Source: Chromera velia (lineage: Eukaryota; Sar; Chromeraceae). Taken from it: a stretch of 45,415 bases of DNA. Where the stretch lies: the NCBI GenBank assembly GCA_018398765.1, contig JAHBMJ010000223.1, positions 16,500-61,914 of the forward strand. The letters are read 5' to 3'. Position numbers and translations under genes: made by a program. Positions 1 through 10,157 of the stretch are shown piece by piece; position 1 is the stretch's first letter, and every line of letters begins with the position of its first letter. The notes below the pieces were generated by a model, which was not told the origin of the DNA, made no database searches, and saw only the letters and a program-made list of their open reading frames with translations.

Positions 1-81
1 GGAAGCACATCTAAGGCGAACCAATGCGCTCCGTGAAGAACAGAAAGCGAGAGAGAGAAGAAGAACTCGTCCTGCCGCCCC

Positions 82-633
82 GCTTTGCAATTGCCATAGC
101 TGCGTTTGACTGTATCTCTCATTTAGATGGCGGCCGAACTGGGCATCAGTTGCATGAGCTCCATATCGATGCACTTGCGGGTGCATGTGCCATTAGCCGT
201 CTCCTCTCTTCCTTCAACTCACCAGAGGGTCGGCGTCGGAGTATTCAGGCCCCAGTGCCTCTCCTATCGCTGTTTTGAAAGTGTCTGAAAGCCAGAGAAC
301 CAGGTTGCTTGACGTGACTTCCCGCGTGTCTGCGAATGCGGAGGTCTGAACTTCCTGAACAGAGTGGAAGAGACGGGAGGACGAAGAAGAGCAGAAAGAA
401 GAGACGGGGCGCTTGCTTGGGCAGTCCCTCTGTAAGCTGCCCGCCTGCAGCGGGCGTTTCATATCTGAAATGAGAAAGTGGAAAGCTTCCCCCTTGTCCC
501 ACAAGAGCCCCAGCACACAAAAAGCAAAGAGCCTAAGCACACTTGCTCCCTGTCTCCAACACGGAAGAAAGGAGACGGCACATCTTTTGGGTGTCATCGT
601 CTTCCAACCACCCCCCTCGGTCGAGAAAGGCAA
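82..633 (-). CDS. Probable plastid-targeted arginyl-tRNA synthetase, N-terminal part (gene continues off the left edge)
   Basis: Arginyl-tRNA synthetase charges tRNA-Arg. Only its N-terminal tRNA-contacting (Add-1-like) region lies here. Exon 1 (633 to 223) opens with a leader: a hydrophobic segment VLRLFAFCVLGLLW, then GEAFHF, a plausible signal-peptidase site with Phe after it. A basic, Ser-rich stretch follows, the pattern of a signal plus transit peptide for a complex plastid. The mature part has WLSDTFKTAIGEALGPEY and then DADPLV, which resembles the start of bacterial and organellar ArgRS. The exon ends at a good donor, CTG|GTGAGT, in phase 0. About 107 bp further on, the same strand reads IQSNAAMAIAKRG, close to the family's DYQxNAAMALAKR block, after a possible phase-0 acceptor at 116/115. 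Some linking residues seem to be missing, so a small exon may be overlooked. Met at 597 is an alternative start. The catalytic domain is outside the window, so the family call rests on two short blocks. Confidence 0.5.
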
Positions 634-1095
634 AGGGAACTGCCAGGGCAGGTCAATCTACGCACATGGCACATTCGAGTGCGTGCGTTGGTCAAATCAC
701 CCAGGTGGACTGTCACTTCTGTGGTGTGAGTACAGCGACAACGGAGAGCATCTGACATCTCCACGAAGCTTTTCCCGCGTACTCGCGTGCGTCAGATGTG
801 CAATTCACGCGCGCGAGATCGCGCGAGTCCCCAACCGCGGTTCCCAAAACATGCATGGATGCATGTGATGCAATTTAGTAATGCGTAATTTCAGCCTGCA
901 TGAATGCATGCACGAACTGTATAGACGGCCGGTTAATTATGTCCGACGTTCCAGCCAAAAGCTATATAGGGTTCATGCATAGTTTGGAGCCTGGACTGTT
1001 CTCACACAGCAAACGTAAAGAAAGGATCGGAAAGGGCAATCTCTGCACAAGCGATTTGGAAAATCGACACAGGAAAATCGACACATAGCACAGCA
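634..1095. other. Divergent intergenic region
   Basis: These 462 bp separate the leftward ArgRS-like gene from the rightward FKBP gene and should hold both promoters. A TATA-like string (GCTATATAGGG) lies near 961-970, about 130 bp before the FKBP start codon. The stretch is otherwise rich in TGCA/GCGCG palindromes and shows no convincing ORF. Confidence 0.4.
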
Positions 1096-2132
1096 ATGGC
1101 GCCTGGAGCTGCAGGAGCACCCAACGCCAAAGGGGAAGGCACAGAAGCGACCAAAAAGGCAAATTCACAGCATGCACCGTCAGGCCGACAGAATGGAGAG
1201 CAGAAAGTTCCTCTGAAGAGTGCGCTCAAATCTTCACAAGCAGCCCCTCCTCCTCAGGCTGCTGGAGCCACCTCCAGTGCAGTCTCCGCTACCTCCAAAC
1301 GCAAGCCAGCTAAATCAACCACAGTGAGTGACAAGCCCTTGAGGTTTGAATGGAAGTACAAAGAACCCTCCCTCGATGGCCTCTTTCCAACCGCACCGGG
1401 GACCTACACGCTGGACGACCTCAAACTGGCAGCAATCGGGGTTGAGCTTCCCACCAAGCAGGAACTGATGGCTCTCAAATCGACAAAGGTGCGTCGGGAG
1501 ACAAAGAGACAGATGGACAAAGAAACCAAGAGATACATAGGCTGAGAAAAATCGTGTTGTATTGTGCGTTTTTGCGTATCACTCGAACCATCTATCTGTC
1601 GGCATGCTTCGGCATTAGTCTGCGTGCTCACTGAGGCCGTTGTGCGTCATTAAGTGAGCCTCTGTGCCTGCATGCTTACGCATCTCTCTCTGTCTATCTT
1701 TCTATCTATCTCCTAATGCATGTCTTTTCATATCTGCACCTGCAAGTAAGTCTCATGTCTGCCAAATTTTTTTGATCAAAATCAAGTACACTGAGAGACG
1801 TTCTCACAAAACAAAACAGTAACCCGCCCCCCCCCCTCCCCCTCTGTCTGCGCGTGTACGTGTTTGCGTGTTTCTAAAAATGGGTGGGTTTGCGGGTGAA
1901 TATGTAAACGTAGGGTTTTTTCACCTGTGCATGCGAGTGTGTGTACGTCAGTCTGTAATTGTGCTACAGGTATGTGCAAATGTGCGCTACAAAGTGTGGA
2001 ATTCCAAATTTCGCATTCCTTCCACTTTTTTGAATTGTGATTGTCTGTCATTATCGTAGTGCGTGATTGTGTGTGTGTGTGTGTGTGTGTGTGTCTATGT
2101 ATGTATGTATGTATGTATATGTAATGCGTGAT

Positions 2133-2178
<46 letters not shown>

Positions 2179-2247
2179 TGTGTATGTCTATGGATGTGTG
2201 TTTGTGTATGTATGTATGTATGTATGTATGTATATGTAATGCGTGAT

Positions 2248-2281
<34 letters not shown>

Positions 2282-3052
2282 TCTTTCTGTCTGTTCCACC
2301 CCCATCTCTCTACAGACAAATCACTAGGCAGGCGGTTCACAGCTAGGCCTGCAGAAGTCCCTCTGCGGCACGGGGGGTCTTTCCTTCTCCCTCCCTGTAG
2401 CTCTCTTAATTCTCTCTTTTGATTTCCCTCTGCTTGTCCCGCTCCAGACTTCAAACCTACAAGCTTCCGCACAGACAGTAATTGTCCCCCGACCAGGGAA
2501 TCAATTTCTGTGACTGCATGGGAGTCCCACAGGGGGGCGAATGGACGCAGTTCTAAACGTACCAGCATCACATTGGCACAACATAAAAGTATTGGGTGCA
2601 TGTCTTGTTGCACTGCCTGAGTGTGCCTCTATTCATCCTGTCATACGTACCATTCAAACGTCTCGATCCACATGCAGGTCCGGACGGTGATCAATGGGGA
2701 TTTGATGAAGAGGCCACAAGCGGGGTGCACAGCCTCAATCAACTACATTGCCTTCTATACGAACGCCAACTTTCACGGGAAAATGTGGGACTCGACGTAC
2801 AACCGCGGGAGGCCTCTGCAGTTCCAATTGGGGTGCAACGGTGTGTTTGAGGGTTTGGAGACGGCGGTGATGACGATGGTGGAGGGGGCCAAGGCGCTCG
2901 CGTTTATCCCTGCGTGCGAGGGTTTTGGATCCGACCAGGGATTTCCGTCTCTTGTTCCTCCGGATGCTGTCCTCATCTTCTGGATCGTTCTTGAAGAGGT
3001 TCTGCCATTGGGCTACAGAAGCTTGAGGCTCAAGCTCCGTCAATATGCATGA
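1096..3052 (+). CDS. FKBP-type peptidyl-prolyl isomerase-like protein, two exons
   Basis: FKBPs catalyse cis-trans isomerisation of X-Pro bonds. The FKBP domain is in exon 2 (2678-3052, 124 aa). It shows INYIAF, a strand corresponding to the family's VxYxG, then MWDST in place of the FDSS signature, PLQFQLG, NGVFEGLETAVMTM in place of VIxGWxxG, and FPSLVPPDAVLIFWIVLEE in place of IPPxAxLxFxVEL. Exon 2 has no start codon of its own and begins after an ATGCAG acceptor in phase 0. Exon 1 (1096-1488, 131 aa) is an Ala/Lys/Ser-rich tail followed by a more ordered block starting KPLRFEWKYKEPSLDGLFP. It ends at a strong phase-0 donor, AAG|GTGCGT, so the join is in frame and gives about 255 aa. Without splicing exon 1 would stop at 1545 as a 149-aa protein. 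Several drug/proline-pocket residues are changed (FKBP12 Trp59 position to Leu, Tyr82 to Phe), so activity may be weak. The domain is firm; the link to exon 1 is inferred. Confidence 0.65.
2062..2279. repeat. TG microsatellite blocks with TATG runs
   Basis: Three (TG)n blocks alternate with (TATG)n and a repeated 15-bp spacer, TATGTAATGCGTGAT. The same spacer precedes the second and third TG blocks, so the region grew by duplication of a compound unit. It lies in the proposed FKBP intron. Confidence 0.9.
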
Positions 3053-4044
3053 CTGCCTTGATTGAAGTCAGTTTGAAGACCTAGTTGAAAACATATTGAA
3101 AACTCAGTGGTATATTCTTTGAAAATTGAATGAAAATCCGGTAAAAACATGCAATAATTATATCTATTGTATCTAAAAATGATATAAAGCTAGATGTAGG
3201 CCTACTTAATACTTATATGTCGATCTATGCCGATCTTAACTCTTCTTTACTTATACCCGGACTTTAAGAGTTACTTAGATAGTACTGGATAGCGCTGCCA
3301 GTAACTTTAAAGTTTAGTTTTGGAGTCCACGACCTCTTAAAGTTACGAACGATGACTTACCGAACTTTAGTAACTTTGACAGATGCCATAAAGTTACCAA
3401 AATAGAGTAGATCGAAATGTTATGTTATCCTAGATGCTATTATAGTTAAAGAAGTGTTTACACAGTTTTTTTACTACAATAGCACCGTTTTAAAATGTTT
3501 TCTCTGTTTCAAACGTGCGGCAAAATGATTTAAACCTATCAATTCAAGATTTAGTTAAAAACACTTTGCTAGGTTACTAAGACCGTTAGTTAAGAGTCTT
3601 TATTGGAGCCACCATCCATGATTTAACTGCCTGCAAATTCGTGTAACACTTGGACGCACGCGTACGTACGTACGCAACGCACTGACATGGATGGACTCAC
3701 ATGAGGCTCACGCTTGCGTATGTTAAAATGTTGTTTGCATGCGTTATGCGTGCGTTGAAGTGTTGCATGCACGTCGGAATTTGCGATGCACGCATGCAGT
3801 CAATTATTAATAAATTGTCGTCAGTCTGTTTCAGTGTGACTTTGCAGCTTCTGTCTAAAATGAGCAGGCTTCAATCTGGAAGCAGATCGTCTAGCAGATC
3901 GTAAGCCGCTTGAAACGGAAAACTATCAGCTTGGCACTGAAGGTTCTATACACTTGCCTACTCGATCAAAAAATCAGTTTACTGCCTGTTTGTCTACAAT
4001 GTCTTCGAATATTGTTTGTCTGATTCTGTCTGTACCCTCCCTAG
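3053..4044. other. AT-rich non-coding DNA
   Basis: Base composition drops to AT-rich directly after the FKBP stop codon, with many GTTACT/AGTAAC and TTAAAG strings. A short ORF at 3701-3904 has no coding character beyond length. The stretch ends in CTGTCTGTACCCTCCCTAG at 4044, a good 3' splice-site look-alike just before an ATG. No gene is supported. Confidence 0.5.
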
Positions 4045-4212
4045 ATGGAGGACGCTGCTTTAGACCATGAAGCAAAGCGCCACAAGGCGGAGGACGCTAC
4101 GGTGGTAGCAAGCAATTTTTGTTACAGCTGCGCTCTTAAATCACTTGGAGAAAACTTTCGGCAAACACTGAAGCAAAACAAGCTATATACGACTCATGCA
4201 GCAAAAGAATAG
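4045..4212 (+). CDS. Small hypothetical ORF or exon, 55 aa
   Basis: The frame starts MEDAALDHEAKRHKAED and ends at a TAG at 4210-4212. It is charged and directly follows a pyrimidine-rich CTAG acceptor-like site, so it could be the first coding exon of whatever the tract at 4351-6037 once was. I do not recognise it. With no homologue and so short a length it may be chance. The TAG that ends it fits the excess of TAG stops seen downstream. Confidence 0.2.
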   Translation: MEDAALDHEAKRHKAEDATVVASNFCYSCALKSLGENFRQTLKQNKLYTTHAAKE

Positions 4213-4350
4213 GATTTATGTTGTCGTGTCCGACTGTTGTTCTTCTGATCAAGCTGTTAGAGGCTCTTCTATACTGACAGCCGATGTGGATAAGAACGCC
4301 CCAGTTTCAGCTCCTCTGCCATAACTGTCCTTCCTCTGGTATAATTTTCT

Positions 4351-6037
4351 ATGACGAGTGGCCCCTTTCAGGTTCAGGCTAAGGTCGTGTTTCAGGGGGA
4401 CAACAGTCGCAGTCGGCTGCTTGTGGAGATCTCTGTCCGTCTTTGCCCAGAGGGTGTGAGGGCTGATCCGCAACTGCCTAAAGACAATATATTTTTGATA
4501 CAGTTCCTCCTTTCCGATATTGGAGGGCTGTATATACCCGATCGCATGGATACCCTCTTCAACCACCTTGAAGTCTGGTTGCCCCCTGACCCCGACATTG
4601 ACAGGGTGTTCATCCAAGTGGACTACCTATCTCTACCTGGTAAGGGCGAACTTCCCCTTCAACGCCAACATTGTTGGGGGGGTGCCAAGAGAGGTGGACG
4701 AGGTCATCAACCCCTTTGGAGACCCTCAGTATAAGGTCGGCCTCCTCCTTCTCCCAACAGTGAGGTTTGCGGAGGCAGAAGGACCGGGATGGGGGGCATG
4801 CCGACCAGGGAAGAGCGGAACGTTCACCTCCGAATCTCAGCATCTTCAGACCACTTCAGACTCTGTTCCCCAACAGCTGGTACTGTCATACGCTGGGCTT
4901 CCTTCCCCATGAACTCTTCATCGAGACGAACTTCAAAAAACTCGTGCCTGTCGGGATCTCACTGAATCCCCAGAAGGAGTGACCTGTATCTCCTCACCAT
5001 GAACTGACCCCTCACAAACCGAGACAAGAAGAGTTCCCCCCCCCTAAGCAGCCATCGATGCAGCCGCTTCTGCTTACGAGCAGATCGAGTGACTACCTAC
5101 TCGATGCCTTTGCTGCAGAAAACCCGAACAGTCCCGAAGTTTGTGGTTGTTTTATAGGTGTGGACTGAAGAGTCTCTGCTCCATCCCTACCAGTTGAAGG
5201 AGATCCGGCTCTCTCAGGAAATGTAGTACATGTCATGGTTCAACAGTTATCATGAGCGTTTAGAAGACGACCCGATCTCAACGGACATGATAATCTCGTG
5301 CTGTTAGGAGCTCTTAAACAAGTATGCAGACCCCTTCCATATGCCCATCAGCAACACTTGGAAAGTGAAAAAGGGGTAGAAGATGGTGACCAGATCGGGC
5401 TGCGTTATTGACGGTGACTGTGACGCTCCTACTATGGTGGTCATGAACAATGAGCCCTTCCTGATTTCGTTTGTAACGAATCACTCTTGCCTGTGGGGCC
5501 CAGAGGTATTCCTATTCGGCTTACTATAGCGGGACGTACGCCTTTCGTGGGGAAAGACTGACCTAGAAACTGACCCTAAAAGTAGCTAGAGGACTTGTAG
5601 GGTTGGGAATGGATCTGAGCAGATCTCCCCCAACCCCAACTCATAGAAGGACTGAGAAGTCATTCTTCGATCGCGAATCTACCAACACGTGAATTAAAGG
5701 AAGTCCAGTGCAACTGATGATCGAAGCTTTGTGGTTGGGGAGTTTATAAAGTGCGCACAAAGAGGATTGTCTCATGGCCGGCCTGGTGCTGCCGGTATAG
5801 AGCCATGTGCAGATCGACCAGACGGGCCTATACATACAACCAGGCACCGCCATTCTCTCTACCTCTTCTCGTAAGCGCGATCAGACCGATAAGAAGGTAC
5901 TCCAACGTGAGATGCTTACGAGTTACAGAGAATGCATGATCATCTACAGGATGCTGGGAGGTCCTAGCAAATGCAAGATGGTCGAGACTACAGAAAAGGG
6001 GATCATTACAACGGGAAAGGGATTCGATCCCGGTTAA
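4351..6037 (+). pseudogene. Frame-broken coding-like tract of unknown family
   Basis: Protein-like sequence runs through this tract but hops between frames. Segments in order: 4351 to about 4640 (contains FLIQFLLSDIGGLYIPDRMD and HLEVWLPPDPDIDRVFIQVD), about 4640-4912 (NIVGGVPREVDEVINPFGDP, then QYKVGLLLLPTVRF), about 4840-5165 (LGFLPHELFIETNF; LLDAFAAENPNSPEV), 5155-5652 (ESLLHPYQLKEIRLSQEM, MSWFNSYHERLEDDP, ELLNKYADPFHMPISNTW, TMVVMNNEPFLISFVTNH), and 5801-6037 (VQIDQTGLYIQPGTAIL). The 5155-5652 segment is interrupted by seven TAG codons and no TAA or TGA until 5653. Other joins contain TGA (4980, 5690) and TAA (5747). I do not recognise a family. It reads like a decayed gene or mobile/viral relic bounded by AT-rich DNA. 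Introns could explain some frame changes but not the TAG series. Confidence 0.4.
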
Positions 6038-7760
6038 AGCGACACACTCTGACTTACCAGATGATCACAAAGGAAGATAGGGAAGAGAAACAATTAATTC
6101 GCCGGAAATAAAATTAACTGATCATGATTATTTAGAGTTCTAACTAAAATTCCAAGTATTTATGATTATATATTTTTACTATATATATAATAATTTATTA
6201 TTCAATATTGTTTTTCTTTTCAAGTTTGTTCAATTTAATCGATGGTCCCAACTATAGCCTGACTATAGCATTCAAATATATTCAAATCTAGAGTTAATTT
6301 TATTGTTATAATATGAATGCTCCTCTAGATGCTCCTTCTACCAAATTAGTATCAACATTCGGAGTTTTCATTATAAAAATGTATTTCCATACTATGGTTT
6401 CCATAGTTACTTAAAGTTTCTTTATTTGAACCCCAATTTTATTATTATTATTTTTTTAAACAGCAAAATAACTGACCTGAAAACTGATACAGTACCTATA
6501 AACTTCAAGTTATATCAAATTATGATTTTAATGCTAGCTAGTGAAATGCATGATGACATAAAACAAAAATAAAATTTGATGAAAACGCAGTTTATTCTAG
6601 AATTTATAATAACCTGTTTATCTGTAATAAATGGTTGATGATGATTAAGTAAGCCTTTTCTTGAGCCTCTTCTACGTCAAAAAATATAGTAGTAGCCAGC
6701 TTTGCTCTCGAATACGAGGAAAAAATGGGGAGAAAGCTGCCCCCCTGCACGAGCTGGACGACAGGCATGGAATGATGGAATGGCTTGTCCACAATTGAAA
6801 GAGAACGCTGAGAAAAGCCAGCCGGTTGACATGCAGTCAGCCACATGGTGGAATCCCGGTCCCGAAATGCATCCCATGCAGAGCGAGATCAAAGAAAGAA
6901 GGTCTTCATTATTATTTTTCATGCGGACAACGCTCCCCCAACCAACGCGTACGAACGAATGAATCACCGGTGATAAAGGACGAACGCGCGGAGGGATGAA
7001 CGGGCCGAAATGAATGAATGGGCTTTCGATTGAAGCGCTGTGAAGTTTCCTTCCGAGCTAGCGGCTGAGGGGCGCCGGTCGTTCCAATGCATGAATCACC
7101 AGGCGAAGGTCTCTCGAGTCAATCTGCTGAACGTCCGATCGAGCTGTCCGTCAGTCAGTCAGTCAGTCAGTCACTGAACGGAGCACCCGTCGCCGTCCCC
7201 GCAGCTGCATTCCATACCATGCCATGGATAGTGGGGGAATATTTCAGGGGCGATCCGGCCGGAGGAAGCAGGGAGAGGGAGGGCGCAAAAGTTCTTCCCT
7301 TCCCGCAACACCTCACAACCACACGCAGGCAGAACTTACGAGGAGAGGAGAAAGAGCGAATTAGAGATGGGGGGGGGAACACGCATAAAAATGGAAGGCA
7401 AGAAGAAGAAGGAGACAGAATGAATGAATGAATGAGTGGTTCAAGGGAGGAAGAAAGGAAGGAAACAGAAAGCAAGTAAGGCTGGAAGGAAAATAGAGAG
7501 TGAGGAAACAGGAAGCAAGTAAGGCTGGAAGGAAAATAGAGGGTGAGGAAACAGGAACCAAAACAGGCTGGAAGGAAAATAGAGAGTGAGGAAACAGGAA
7601 CCAAAACAGGCTGGAAGGAAAATAGAGAGGGAGGAAGGACAAAGGCTGGAAAGAGCAAAACCATCGAAGAGAAAACAGGGTGGGGAGGGAGGACACAAGA
7701 AAGCTACTGACTCGCACAAATTTCCTTTCCTCTTCTTTTCCTCCTCTTTCTCTGGTTCCA

Positions 7761-7797
<37 letters not shown>

Positions 7798-7904
7798 GGA
7801 CACATACAGACAGAAACACGATTGAGAGAGGCCCCTTCCACAGGAGTCGTCAGTGAGTCAAGATGGATTCATACAGCTCGCTCGTTATGCTTTCTTTCTT
7901 TCTT

Positions 7905-7942
<38 letters not shown>

Positions 7943-8323
7943 CACTCGCCCCCGCCGTCCCATGACCAGACCCGCTCAGCTCACTCTCTTCCGCTGACGC
8001 AACCAGGGATGCGCCGCCCACTTTCGCGTCAGATTGACGCACGCACTTCATCGATGGAGAGAGAGCAGGTCGGTCGAGAAGGAATCAAAAAAGGGCAGCC
8101 TGTAGCAGGGCGAGAGCAGACACACGGAAGAAAAGGCAGACAACCGCGTCACTACTGACTGTGCGGGTCGCCCACCGTTGCCCCTCCGTGCAGCGATCAG
8201 GCAGCTTTTCGCTTTCTCTTCCCCCGGTCGTAACGAGTCACAACGGAGCAGAAGATCAGAGGAAAAAAAAAAAAGGAACAAACGAAAGGGAGAATAAACT
8301 GACGAAGCAACGAACGAACGAAC

Positions 8324-8361
<38 letters not shown>

Positions 8362-9156
8362 AAGAAAGAAAGAAAGAAAGAAAGGAGAAAAAGAAGGAAA
8401 GGAGAAAAACAAGAAGGAAAGAGAGCAGACTGACTTTCCTTCTCTCCCGCTGCTGGAGCGTCACTTCACATTCTGCACGCGTGCACATCAAGGTGGTGAG
8501 TATCAAATGATATAAATGTATTCATGTGCTTCAACAACCATAATGCCTACTTGACTGTTGTGCACGTGTGCATCATTGCTGCGGTATTGTAGAGTCGGAT
8601 CGTAATCTGCACCCAAAAGATAGATAGGGGGCCCGACTGGAAGAGAGAAGGAAGATGGGTGAATAAATTGTGAGAAGTGGTGAAGGAAGCAGGAGTCCAA
8701 TCATTCACGCTGTCATCAAACAAACAAGTCGACAAATCATGAAACAACTGGCGCACGCACACGTAACAAGAAAACACATGCAGGTATGCACGTCAGTCAG
8801 TTAGTGAGGCCGTCCACCTGTCCGTCCGCAGCGTGCGTATCCTTTTTTTTGCTTTTTTTTACCTTCACTTTTTGATTGATTGATGCACGACCAATGTCCC
8901 CCATCCTCTCTCTTCTCTCTCTCCACGCAGGAACACTCCTGTCAGCCTCCAGGCAGCCCCCCATCTCACGCAGGAACACTCCCAGTGTGCGTGTCACTTT
9001 TTTTTTCGTAAGTAACATTTTTTTACTTTTCGTCTTTTCACGTGCACAACAGCAGACACAGAGGCGGACAGACGGTCTTTCTTCCCTTCCAGCTTGTGCC
9101 GCCGACAGATAACGCCACAAGAGACGGCTTCCTGTCTTTCTTTCTTTCGTTCTCTC
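6038..9156. other. Gene-poor region: AT-rich block, then microsatellite-rich DNA
   Basis: From 6060 to about 6640 the DNA is strongly AT-rich, with no ORF, and resembles 3053-3650 on the other side of the broken coding tract. From 6640 the composition returns to normal and simple repeats dominate: CAGT runs near 7150, AATG near 7420, and a GGAAGGAAAATAGAGAG motif repeated about four times at 7440-7630, then the arrays listed separately. ORFs here are long only because the repeats lack stops. No gene is supported. Confidence 0.5.
7755..8390. repeat. Microsatellite cluster: CA, TTTC/TC and GA/GAAA arrays
   Basis: A (CA)n array lies at about 7764-7796, (TTTC)n(TC)n at about 7888-7940, and (GA)n(GAAA)n at about 8326-8384. 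The last two are near mirror images on opposite strands: polypyrimidine on the plus strand first, polypurine second. They could pair into a long imperfect hairpin spanning about 400 bp. Confidence 0.85.
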
Positions 9157-10101
9157 TCACAAAGACAGGCCAGGACAGATGGAAGGAAAAAGAGCGAAGA
9201 CGAAAAGAGAGACAGGCAGACAAAACGTGCCTTCCGTTTTTTTTTTTTCTTTCTCTTGCAGCAAGGGTGGAGTGGACTGACTGCTTCGAAGAATTTCGGC
9301 CTCATGGTCACTCATCCCCACTTGCGTGAGCTTGTCCCTGTGCGCCTGGTAGATCGCCATCGCGTCTGCCAACCCTTCCTTGACCAAACGAGCCTCGAAC
9401 CTCTCAAGGTGACATTTCATCAATTCCTCTCGGATGGGACTCGCAGGTCCTGTTGGCTGGCTGCAAGGGGGCAGGGAGGGAGGGGGCAGAGGCATGCAGG
9501 GAGTGATTGAGTGATTAAGTCATGTTGTGTCTGCTTCTTTCTGCGTCTGTCTGTCTATCTGTCGATTCTTTTTTCTGTCCTTTCGTCTGTCTATCTGTCT
9601 TTCCGTCCTTCCGACAGTCTGAAGGGAAGAAATCAGAGGGGACGGGCAAATCTCTCCCCTCCGTTGTGCCCCCTCCGTTAGTCTCCTTCCTTCCTTCCCA
9701 TCTGATCCACCCACCTCTCTATCTGTCTTCCTCCGTATCTGTATATTAATCGTCTATCTGCGTATATGTCTCTCTATCCATCGATCCATCGATCCATCCA
9801 TCCCCAGGCTGCCTCATTCGATCGTGCACGGACGGACCTGATGGGCTTCCAGGAAGGGTCGATGATCGAGACTGTCTCAACGTATTTCTTCTTTGCAGTG
9901 GCGGTGTCCAGGCCCTGAGCGGGGGGGTGAGTGGATGAAAGAATAAATCGACGGGTTGATGGGGATGGATGGATGAACAAAACAAGGGAAGCGAACGGAA
10001 GGGAAGGGAAGGAAGGAATCTGCGAGCGAGAAAGGGCGAATAGAAGGACGAAAGGAGTTTGAGAATCCGACTTGCCTCAGTTCGGTCTCTGTCTCTCTCT
10101 G

Positions 10102-10157
<56 letters not shown>

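Noticed and set aside
6702-6962. ORF of 86 aa with a moderately protein-like middle
   Set aside because: No domain, no splice context and no neighbouring exon; composition alone was not enough.
7167-7819. Minus-strand ORFs with repeated LFSFQPVLVPVSS-like units
   Set aside because: Low-complexity purine-rich tandem repeats read on the other strand; no start context, splice pattern or domain.
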